Origin: Sergeia podlipaevii
Taxonomy: Eukaryota; Euglenozoa; Kinetoplastea; Trypanosomatida; Trypanosomatidae
Direction of reading: 5' to 3'
NCBI GenBank assembly: GCA_030849805.1
Contig: JASANZ010001736.1
Location: forward strand, 1 to 12,709
DNA length: 12,709 bases
The translations under genes and the position numbers were made by a program. Below, piece after piece: positions 1 to 6,809 of the stretch (its first letter is position 1; each line of letters opens with the position of its first letter). Under the pieces are notes generated by a model that did no database searches, was not told where the DNA came from, and saw only the letters and a list, made by a program, of their open reading frames with translations.

Positions 1-87
1 GGTGATGGTGCCATCGCCGTCCTTGTCGAAGAGAGAGAAGGCCTCCTTGAACTCAGAGATCTGCTCGTTGGAAAGCTGGTCAGCCAT
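1..87 (-). CDS. CaM: Calmodulin, downstream array copy (partial, N-terminal 29 residues)
   Basis: The reverse strand encodes the first 29 residues of calmodulin from an ATG at 87-85, and the rest lies beyond the left edge. The protein starts [17 protein letters not shown] and breaks off inside the first EF-hand calcium-binding loop (D21, D23, D25 visible). Bases 1-91 are identical to 2228-2318, the start of the complete copy, so this is the next unit of a tandem calmodulin array on the same strand. Identity stops about four bases upstream of the ATG and the leaders are unrelated. The gene is cut by the window, and nothing suggests a pseudogene. A trans-splice acceptor is predicted at 165-164. 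Calmodulin is the cytosolic and flagellar calcium sensor that activates many partner proteins. Confidence 0.96.
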
Positions 88-163
88 TGTGGTGTAGTAG
101 TTTGAAGAAGAACACGGAAAGGCTTTTCGCTGCGGTAAAGATAAGTGCGCTGCCGAGGCTTGA

Positions 164-304
164 CTAATACGAAGTGGTGTATATACATAGACACAAAGAA
201 AATATTGAGAGTGTGCGAGAGAGAGAGAAGGAAAAGAAAATGTTTGATTCGATGTTTCAACAGGAAGGAGTAGAGGGTGGGAGATTATATATATAGAAGC
301 AATG
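164..304 (-). promoter_or_regulatory. Predicted spliced-leader acceptor region of the partial calmodulin
   Basis: Read on the minus strand, a CT-rich tract lies at about 243-209 and another just after the (TA)5 at 295-286. There is no AG dinucleotide from 304 down to 166, a zone of 139 bases. The first AG is at 165-164, which would give a 5' UTR of about 76 bases before the ATG at 87. A pyrimidine tract, AG exclusion and first AG are the usual layout of a trypanosomatid trans-splice site. A second AG follows at 160-159. Confidence 0.6.
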
Positions 305-663
305 CTCATTTTTTTTTTGAAAAATGTGACAGTGCCTTGACTGACCCCCTTTTTGGAGAACGATGGTGCGCCACACATTCATACAAGGCATCCTTGTTGG
401 CAGCTAGAGAGTAGTAATCGAGTGGTCATGTTGTCTATGCCAGAGGTATTTTTTTTTTCTGTTTTTTTTTGAAAGAAATTATTGCCTTTACACTTCTTTT
501 TTTTTCATTTTTAACGATCTCCTCATCAAATCATCAAAAACAAAATGGAAGCTCCAGCAGTTCTCTCTATCTCTTTTTTTTCCCTCTTCTCCCACTTGTA
601 CCATCCGCATATATATACAAGAACAGCAAAGAAACGTAGCTGCACACTCACAAACATATATAT

Positions 664-690
664 ACACACACACACACACTCACACACATA
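664..690. repeat. CA-rich microsatellite
   Basis: A nearly pure CA repeat interrupted by one CT, in the spacer between the calmodulin copies. On the transcribed strand it reads as TG/UG repeats and would lie in the 3' UTR or spacer RNA of the complete calmodulin. Confidence 0.9.
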
Positions 691-1110
691 GGATAAAAAA
701 GATAAAAAAGAAAGAACAAAAATATATCTGAATGTACATATGCGTGCGTGCGTATATATGCGTGTGTGTGTGCGCGCAAAGAAAAAGAGCAAAAATCTTC
801 ACCACCAACCCCATCTGATACTCTTTGAGATTCCTGTAGGGCGATAGTATGATTGCTTTTACTTCTTCTTCTTCTTCTTTCCACCTTCTTCTCTCCTTTT
901 TTTTATTATTTTTTTATTATTATTAAAAAAACAATAGTCAGGAAGCGGAGGAAGGAAGAATTCGCCTGCATGCATAGGACCTGTGTACATATACGCTCAT
1001 GGTGCTCTGCTAGAATTAGAGAAGTATATATATGTTTCGGTTCATACTATAGACAACGTGGCGCTTGGTGGTGGTAGCGGTGGTCATGGTTGCATGAAAG
1101 AGAGGGGGGA

Positions 1111-1127
1111 TAATAATAATAATAATA
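1111..1127. repeat. (TAA)n microsatellite
   Basis: Five to six uninterrupted TAA units in the calmodulin spacer, just after a run of six G. No gene context beyond the spacer itself. Confidence 0.85.
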
Positions 1128-1745
1128 GAAAAAAAGAGATCAAAAAATAGGAAAGGAGAAGGGGACGCGACTCCTACACAGCCGCCGCCCAAAGTGATTG
1201 CTATCTTTCCATCTTCCATTTTCAACTTTTTTTTTTCCTTGACAGTCAAGAGAACCACCGTTTTTTCTTCTCCCTCCCCTCTCATATACTCACTGCTACA
1301 CATTTACAATCACACACACGCACCCTTCTTCATCTCTTCACCTTTTCATGCACACACGCATACGCCATTTCTTTTTTTTTTTTCATCACAAAGGTTCATA
1401 TACATCACTTCGAATAGAACACCAAAACACATAAAGAAAAACAAAAACAAAAAACAAAATGAAATAGAAAAAAAAAACAATAATAAAGAGGAAGAACGAA
1501 AAAGAGAGCGAACTAATAAAAAATACAAAAGGAAAGGAGACCAAAGTGTTCTTTCCATTCATCTCTCTCCCCTCCCTCCTCCCTCCTCCCTCTATGTGTC
1601 CCCCATCAAGTACATATTTGCCAGCTTTCATTTCATTTCTTTTCCTTTCTTCTTCTTCTTCTTCTTTCTCTTACTTCAGTTTATATTCTGAGTAGCAACA
1701 ACAACAAAAAAGAAACCAAGTATGAAAGCCATCATGTACACAAAG

Positions 1746-1760
1746 GATAGATAGATAGAT
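1746..1760. repeat. (GATA)n microsatellite
   Basis: Nearly four GATA units about 105 bases downstream of the calmodulin stop in the transcribed direction. This is probably within its 3' UTR. Confidence 0.85.
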
Positions 1761-1864
1761 GAGGAAAAAAAAGAGAGAGAAAGAAGGGATAGAAGATTAT
1801 CGTTTGAGCAGCGGCCAGCCACAGCACTTACCTCTCCTCTTTTTCTGTGTGTGTTCCTTCTTTT

Positions 1865-2314
1865 TTACTTGCTCATCATCATCTTGACGAACTCCTCGTA
1901 GTTGATCTGGCCATCGCCATCGACGTCAGCCTCTCGGATCATCTCATCGACCTCCTCGTCGGTGAGCTTCTCGCCCAGGTTGGTCATCACGTGGCGCAGC
2001 TCAGCGGCGGAGATGAAGCCGTTGCCGTCCTTGTCGAAGACGCGGAACGCCTCCTTGATCTCCTCCTCGGAGTCAGAGTCCTGCATCTTGCGGGCCATGA
2101 GGGTGAGGAACTCGGGGAAGTCGATGGTGCCGCTGCCGTCCTGGTCCACCTCGTTGATCATGTCCTGAAGCTCAGCCTCAGTGGGGTTCTGGCCGAGAGA
2201 GCGCATCACGGTGCCGAGCTCCTTGGTGGTGATGGTGCCATCGCCGTCCTTGTCGAAGAGAGAGAAGGCCTCCTTGAACTCAGAGATCTGCTCGTTGGAA
2301 AGCTGGTCAGCCAT
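1865..2314 (-). CDS. CaM: Calmodulin, complete copy
   Basis: This encodes a full-length 149-residue calmodulin. The four EF-hand loops are all intact: residues 21-32 ([12 protein letters not shown]), 57-68 ([12 protein letters not shown]), 94-105 ([12 protein letters not shown]) and 130-141 ([12 protein letters not shown]). The acidic and glycine positions that bind calcium are present in each. Kinetoplastid-type differences from vertebrate calmodulin include [13 protein letters not shown] after the second hand and the C-terminus MMMSK. The stop is TAA at 1867-1865. The reading frame stays open for 97 codons upstream of the chosen ATG. That stretch is AT-rich, codes for F/Y/I runs and lies upstream of the predicted splice acceptor at 2362-2361, so the start at 2314 is firmly preferred. 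Codon use is strongly GC3-biased, as expected of a highly expressed gene. It sits in tandem with another copy to the left. Cells use it as a calcium sensor for kinases, phosphatases, channels and flagellar structures. Confidence 0.99.
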
Positions 2315-2809
2315 TGTGATGTTTGTGTTGGTAGTGGAGTGAACAGTGATGAATAGCTTACTTGAAGTAGTGAAGAGGGCCGTGTTGTCATAATGAAGTT
2401 GTTCAGCAGGTGAAAATAAAAAAAAATAAGAAATATATATATATATATGCATAATTGAAATTAACAATAACAATAACATAGTGACAAAAGGTCGATATTG
2501 AAGAGAAAAAAAGAATGGTGCTCCAAGATTGCCTAGCACTTCCTCTTTGCATCTTACTTGTTCGGTGATAACGTAAAAAAAAAAAATACAAGTTGATACT
2601 GCCATGAATTTAGAAGAGAGTTATTTTGCCGTCCTTCGCAAATGCATTTTTGAATGTAGGGTTACAAGCAAAAAGGGGTAAATAGTAGTAACAATAATAT
2701 ATATACGTGTATTTATGTAAACAACTTTCGAATTTCAGGCAAAAGAAAAGTTTGGGTACGGGAAGGCATGATAGAAAGAAGAAAGAAAGAGGTCGGGGGG
2801 AGGGGCCCT
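2315..2809. other. Spacer between NEMF/Rqc2 homologue and calmodulin, with trans-splice signals
   Basis: This spacer of 495 AT-rich bases holds, in the minus direction, the 3' UTR of the NEMF/Rqc2 gene and then the leader of calmodulin. A T-rich tract at about 2433-2411 follows an (AT)8 repeat at 2448-2433. No AG occurs on the minus strand from 2520 down to 2363 (158 bases), and the first AG is at 2362-2361. The implied 5' UTR is about 46 bases. I see no other gene. Confidence 0.65.
2361..2448 (-). promoter_or_regulatory. Predicted spliced-leader acceptor region of calmodulin
   Basis: On the minus strand the order is (AT)8 at 2448-2433, a T-rich pyrimidine tract at 2433-2411, a further CT-rich block at about 2377-2363, and the first AG at 2362-2361. 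The preceding 158 bases lack any AG. The acceptor is placed by this rule and not by transcript data. Confidence 0.6.
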
Positions 2810-5800
2810 CTAAGAGATGCGGAGGTTGCGGGGCTTTACGTTGCCACGAAGCTGATCAATCACATCGTTCAAGCTAGTGTGCTCGAGTGCGGTGACAAGA
2901 GACTCATTCTTGCCGTCTGCTACCACCGCCGCCGTTGGAGCCTCCTCTCTTTGGTGGGGCTTTCCCTTCTGCTGATCCTTTCGCTGTTTGTTTCCTTCAG
3001 CAGAAGATGCCGCAGCGCTGGTGTTTGCTTTCTGTCCAGCAGTAGCGGCGGAGCGACGAAAGCGTGTCAGGACAGCCTGGGCCACTTGACCTTTCTTCGC
3101 ACTCCCCACACAAAGCTCCTCACGATAGGCACAATGAATAATGGTTTGGTATGGCGCACACACAGCGAGTGCGTGAAGCACAACGTCATCTGGCAGTGGG
3201 TTCCTCGTGTAGAAAGGCATAGCCTGCCTCAACTGCATATCGTACGTAGCTGCCGTTGCGACATCAGCGGCGGCGACTTCCGCAGGGGTCTGCTGTGGCT
3301 GCTGGCGCTTGGTGCTGCCACGAGCCTCCTTAAGGGCCTCACTGACATTCCTCTCCTTCACCTCATTAGCATTGTCGACTGCCTTCGTAATCATGGTATC
3401 GACGTGCTTACCTCTCGCAGAACCTTTCTTCTTCTCGGCGTCCCTCGCGGTCTTCACGTCCTTCGCGAATTTCTCGTTATCCAGCTTCTTCTGCTCCCCT
3501 TCTTCCTCCCCTTCCTCCTCTTCCTCCTCTTCCCCGGAAGTCCACTCCTCAGCGAACTCCTCGTCCTCCTCATAGTCCTCTTCGTCTTCGTCCTCGCCGA
3601 GCACGCGGATACGCAACTTGCCCTTTTCCATCCTGCGCTTGCGCCTCTCCTTGCGCTGCAGCCGCTCCTGCTCTGCGATCTCCGCCTTCCTGGCCGCCTC
3701 CTCCTCCAGAAGCCGCTGCTGCACCTTAGCGAGCTTGTTTCCATTCAGCAGCGCGCCGCGTGCAATGTCGTCCTCATCTTGGTCCCCATATTTCTCCTTA
3801 ATCCTTTTTAGTTTCTTCAGTTGATACTTGTTGAGTGGCTTCTCCCCTGCTTCACCAGGAGCTGCCGCGGCTGCCTTGGCTTCTTCCTCTTGTTCTTCCT
3901 TGAGGGCTTTGTTGGCGCGTGAGTTGCGGTTCTTTGGCAGATCAGAAGCAGCGCCGCCCTTCTTGCTAGGAACCTTGGACTGCTGCTGCTGCTGCGGGGG
4001 TTTCGCTGGGCGGAAGGTGGACAGAGGAGGTAGCGTCTTCAAAGCCTGCGCCGCGTCAGCAGCGATGTAGTCCACGTCCTGCTGCCTGGCAGCCACATCG
4101 CCAAGAAGCACGCTGGGCAGCTCATCCCGTAGCGTCCTCGCAGCATCGGTGCCAGTTGTGCTGCTGTCGCTGCTGGTGCCGCCGCTGCTACGAACGTCAC
4201 GGGAAACACAGAACAGCAACCCACACCCTAGCGCGAGTGGCTGCGGTCGTACGTCATGCCGCTCTCCTTCAAACAGGTAACAGCCAGTCGCGGTGCCCCC
4301 GGTGATCTGCGACGCGTACACCCACCACGCACCGACGGACTGTTTCCGCTCCCACGCTGGGCTGTTGCTCACCACCCAGCTCGCGGCCTCTTCAATGCTC
4401 GCCATTGATACCGGCTGCGGCTGCGGCGCCAGAGATGACGAAGCTGCCCAGAGGGAGTGCAGCGGGCGTATGAGGCAAGGAAAGCACTTGTCTTCTCCGC
4501 AGTGCACAAAGATATCCCCAAGCCGCATTACTCGACGCACCAGCAGCTCCGTCGTCTGAGCATCCTTCCCTTGCAAGACAACATCTCCAGCTGACGTGCG
4601 GAACCACAAGAACTTCTCCCACCAGTTTCGCTGTCGTTCTAGAACGATCTGCTTGTGACTCTTCTGCTTGGCCGCTTGTGAAGCCCCCTTCCGTCCTGCA
4701 CCCGCCGCTGCTTTCTCTGTTGCAGCCAGTGTCTTCTCGAGCTTCGCCGCGTTGGCCTTGGCTTTCGCAAAGTACTGAGCCGCGTTTGCGTGAGCCGTCT
4801 TGTCAAGTTCCACTTCCACTACAAGTGGCTCTACATCCCCATCGTCCTCGTCATCGTACAAGGCACGCTCCAGCAAAACACTAATGCTGTTGCGCTCGAG
4901 CGAGAGGCCGTGGATCATGTATGCAACCGCGTGGCCCTCGGCGTGGCGGCGCTTCAGGAGGGACTTAAGGGCGTCCCACTGAATTCCCGCGGCGAGCGCT
5001 CCGTTGATAAGCCCAATGGCTTCGTCAATTCTGTCGGCATCTGTGACGATCATCTCGCCCACTGCGCGATGCCGCTCCGCCTCGCGCTCGAGTGCGTCCA
5101 CGCGGCGTGCGTGATCTCTCTCAAACTTCTCGCGCTTACTAAGAGCGGTGCCCTTTTTCTTGCTGTTCTGCTGCTCAATGCGTGTGACCTCGGTGGGGAG
5201 AAAGAACTCCTCGCAGACTTGACCGAAGCTATCCCGATAGATCGCGGTCACACTTGCATCTGACGTGTGCTGGGCGAGAAGAATGGGGGTGAAGTCATCG
5301 TACACTTGCACCTCGGTCGTGATCGCTGTGGTTGAGGTTGTACCAGCAGGAGCTGGAGCTGGAGCTGGAGCAGCTTCTTCTCCGCCTTTCTTTGACTTGT
5401 TCTTGATCAGGTACCCGCCGGACTTCAGCGGCTGCTTTGAGAGACAAAATGCCTCAATCATGGCGTCCTTCATTTTGCCGAAAAGGTCGTCCGGTGACAC
5501 CGAGAGGTCCTTCTTCTTTTCATTCTTGACTCCGCTCAGAGCAATGATGTGGTCAGCGAAGTTAGGCCCGAGATGGCAGACCCCAGACAAAGTAGAGCGG
5601 ACCGTCTCCTGCTCGTCGTTGCGCGCCAGCGTGAGATCCCACTCTTCTTTCAGCTGCTTCACTAGTTGCTCTCTGTCCTGTGTGCTGCTGTTGCTGTCTT
5701 CTTCTCTTCCCTTTTCCTTCTCGTTTTCCCCTGCGCCGCTCGCCGCCGCCGCCGCCGCTCCCCTATCGGGAGAAGCAGCAGTGACGACCGGATAGATAGA

Positions 5801-6253
5801 CTTCACCTTCAGGTCCACCTCATGTGCTTTTGGCGTGCGAAACAGCATCATGATGCGGTATTCATGATCGGTCAGAATAATATTTCCCTGGGAGAAGAGC
5901 TCGACAATAATGTGGAAGCATCCTTCAGACCCAGAGACACCAAAGCACATATCGATCGTGCGGTCGTGCTGGAGCTGGCGCACACTGTCCAGCCTCCACG
6001 CTCGCACGTGCTTGCGCAACTTCAGTGTGAACTGCGATGGCACCTTAGGCTTTTCACGGTTGAGCACTGTCAGGTGCATCCGTATGCTGTTGTTCAGCAG
6101 CACTGACCTCTTGCTTTCACCTTGACCAAACTTGAAGAGAAACATGCCAGGCGTCAAGTCGTACAAGTTTAACAGACGCATGCCAATGAGATGTGCGTTC
6201 ATCTCCTCGACGGTGGCGCGCACGTCGAGCGCGGTCATGCGTTGCTTTGGCAT
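2810..6253 (-). CDS. RQC2: NEMF/Rqc2 (Tae2) homologue, ribosome-associated quality control factor
   Basis: This 1,147-residue protein has the complete NEMF/Rqc2 architecture. The NFACT-N domain starts at residue 1 (MTALDVRATVEEMNAHLIGM) and includes GNIILTDHEYRIM near 123-135. Coiled-coil/HhH-type segments span about 365-545. An NFACT-R domain runs from WWEKFLWF at 544-551 through GDIFVH (579-584) and GAWWVYASQITGG (641-653). A lysine-rich stretch holding KEKYGDQDEDD (819-829) precedes a long acidic tract near 887-920. NFACT-C spans about 1010-1147 (VCAPYQTIIH, then KPRNLRIS at the end). Asp10, Asp97 and Arg98 match yeast Rqc2 D9, D98 and R99, which CAT-tail addition requires. In other eukaryotes the protein binds 60S subunits carrying stalled peptidyl-tRNA, recruits the Ltn1/Listerin ubiquitin ligase and adds C-terminal tails. 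The NFACT-R motif after GDIFVH is diverged (CGEDKCF instead of the usual ADLHGA type). Low-complexity insertions include an Ala run at 166-171, a Pro-Ala repeat at 295-303 and Gln5 at 754-758. The start ATG lies about 48 bases after the predicted splice acceptor. Confidence 0.95.
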   Translation of the reverse strand: MPKQRMTALDVRATVEEMNAHLIGMRLLNLYDLTPGMFLFKFGQGESKRSVLLNNSIRMHLTVLNREKPKVPSQFTLKLRKHVRAWRLDSVRQLQHDRTIDMCFGVSGSEGCFHIIVELFSQGNIILTDHEYRIMMLFRTPKAHEVDLKVKSIYPVVTAASPDRGAAAAAASGAGENEKEKGREEDSNSSTQDREQLVKQLKEEWDLTLARNDEQETVRSTLSGVCHLGPNFADHIIALSGVKNEKKKDLSVSPDDLFGKMKDAMIEAFCLSKQPLKSGGYLIKNKSKKGGEEAAPAPAPAPAGTTSTTAITTEVQVYDDFTPILLAQHTSDASVTAIYRDSFGQVCEEFFLPTEVTRIEQQNSKKKGTALSKREKFERDHARRVDALEREAERHRAVGEMIVTDADRIDEAIGLINGALAAGIQWDALKSLLKRRHAEGHAVAYMIHGLSLERNSISVLLERALYDDEDDGDVEPLVVEVELDKTAHANAAQYFAKAKANAAKLEKTLAATEKAAAGAGRKGASQAAKQKSHKQIVLERQRNWWEKFLWFRTSAGDVVLQGKDAQTTELLVRRVMRLGDIFVHCGEDKCFPCLIRPLHSLWAASSSLAPQPQPVSMASIEEAASWVVSNSPAWERKQSVGAWWVYASQITGGTATGCYLFEGERHDVRPQPLALGCGLLFCVSRDVRSSGGTSSDSSTTGTDAARTLRDELPSVLLGDVAARQQDVDYIAADAAQALKTLPPLSTFRPAKPPQQQQQSKVPSKKGGAASDLPKNRNSRANKALKEEQEEEAKAAAAAPGEAGEKPLNKYQLKKLKRIKEKYGDQDEDDIARGALLNGNKLAKVQQRLLEEEAARKAEIAEQERLQRKERRKRRMEKGKLRIRVLGEDEDEEDYEEDEEFAEEWTSGEEEEEEEGEEEGEQKKLDNEKFAKDVKTARDAEKKKGSARGKHVDTMITKAVDNANEVKERNVSEALKEARGSTKRQQPQQTPAEVAAADVATAATYDMQLRQAMPFYTRNPLPDDVVLHALAVCAPYQTIIHCAYREELCVGSAKKGQVAQAVLTRFRRSAATAGQKANTSAAASSAEGNKQRKDQQKGKPHQREEAPTAAVVADGKNESLVTALEHTSLNDVIDQLRGNVKPRNLRIS

Positions 6254-6301
6254 TTTTCTTTTCTCTCTATTTTTTTCTTCGTGCTGAGTTGTGAGTGAGT
6301 T

Positions 6302-6318
6302 CTGATAGAAGGAACAAG

Positions 6319-6354
<36 letters not shown>

Positions 6355-6380
6355 GTGGGAGTACGAAAGATACAATTATT
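6302..6380 (-). promoter_or_regulatory. Predicted spliced-leader acceptor region of the NEMF/Rqc2 homologue
   Basis: On the minus strand, bases 6380 to 6304 contain no AG. The (TA)15 is followed by the pyrimidine-rich TTCTTGTTCCTTCTATC and then the first AG at 6303-6302. This leaves a 5' UTR of about 48 bases before the ATG at 6253. Confidence 0.6.
6322..6351. repeat. (TA)15 microsatellite
   Basis: Thirty bases of perfect TA dinucleotide, about 70-100 bases upstream of the NEMF/Rqc2 start codon and directly before its predicted pyrimidine tract and acceptor. It is the longest of several TA tracts placed upstream of starts in this window. Confidence 0.95.
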
Positions 6381-6479
6381 CTTTTTTTCTTTGTTTGGAT
6401 CCCTCCTTTTTTGCTAAAAAAAATATGTATAAACGTATGTATGAGTTAAGCAAGTAGTAAATAACGATTGCGCTCCTCT

Positions 6480-6498
6480 ACACACACACACACACACA
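6480..6498. repeat. CA microsatellite
   Basis: About nine uninterrupted AC units in the SepSecS to NEMF/Rqc2 spacer. On the transcribed strand this reads as GT/UG repeats. Confidence 0.85.
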
Positions 6499-6769
6499 TA
6501 AACCGGAAAGTAGGTAAAAAAAAATAATGCAAATACAAAGAGAGAAAGAGGGAAAGAAAAAAAAAGTAATAATAAGTTGATGACAAGAAAAGTACCCTAC
6601 TACAGCTATAAGCAAAGCTAACTCCCCTAACTAGTAACAACAACAATACACGCATATATACATGATAAGGTTTGTGACTCACGTCATATTCACTTCAAAA
6701 GAAAGAAAGAAAAAAAAGCGAATACAGAAAAGGAAAAACAATGAAAGCGAATCATCTTTTTCTTCCCTT

Positions 6770-6783
6770 CCCCCCCCCCCCCC
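6770..6783 (-). repeat. Run of 14 G on the sense strand, 26 bases after the SepSecS stop
   Basis: Fourteen consecutive C on the plus strand give G14, followed by AAGGGAAG, in the 3' UTR of the SepSecS transcript. Such a run can form a G-quadruplex in RNA or DNA. The exact length is uncertain because homopolymers are error-prone in draft assemblies. Confidence 0.8.
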
Positions 6784-6809
6784 ACCTATGGCCTTATATT
6801 CCTTAGAGA

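Larger units (their letters stand above)
88..1864. other. Long AT-rich spacer between the two calmodulin copies
   Basis: This stretch of 1,777 bases has no credible protein gene. Read in the transcribed (minus) direction it must contain the 3' UTR and poly(A) site of the complete calmodulin and then the splice-acceptor region of the partial one. It is dominated by low complexity: homopolymers of A and T, (TA)5 at 286-295, CA repeats at 664-690, mixed TG/CG/TA repeats at about 735-778, (TTC)n at about 858-880, (TAA)n at 1111-1127, a CCT/CTCC-rich block at about 1560-1592 and (GATA)n at 1746-1760. The open frames here are short and made of K/N/F/S runs or CA-repeat translation. I see no tRNA, snoRNA or transposon signature. 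Confidence 0.8.
6254..6809. other. Spacer between SepSecS and NEMF/Rqc2 homologue
   Basis: This AT-rich spacer of 556 bases contains the SepSecS 3' UTR and the NEMF/Rqc2 leader (minus direction). It holds a run of 14 C at 6770-6783 (14 G on the sense strand), a CA repeat at about 6480-6498 and a (TA)15 tract at 6322-6351. The short open frames in both directions are low-complexity, and I see no additional gene. Confidence 0.75.

Noticed and set aside
488..884. Overlapping short minus-strand frames in the calmodulin spacer
   Set aside because: They translate CA/TG and TA repeats (for example CVCVYIYVC) and show no coding bias.
900..945. AT-rich imperfect palindromes here and near 9551-9585 as possible terminators or replication elements
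   Set aside because: They are made only of T/A runs and TTA/TAA repeats, which are common in these spacers by chance.
1194..1691. Plus-strand open frame of 165 codons in the calmodulin spacer
   Set aside because: The product is a string of K/N, S/P and F runs from simple sequence and is on the strand opposite to the cluster.
2315..2605. N-terminal extension of calmodulin by 97 in-frame codons
   Set aside because: The stretch is AT-rich, encodes F/Y/I runs, lies mostly upstream of the predicted splice acceptor, and calmodulin has a standard 149-residue length from the ATG at 2314.
2768..3811. Plus-strand open frame of 347 codons
   Set aside because: It lies antisense to the C-terminal third of the NEMF/Rqc2 homologue, whose domains are clear, and its Leu/Ser-rich product is what reversed GC-biased codons give.
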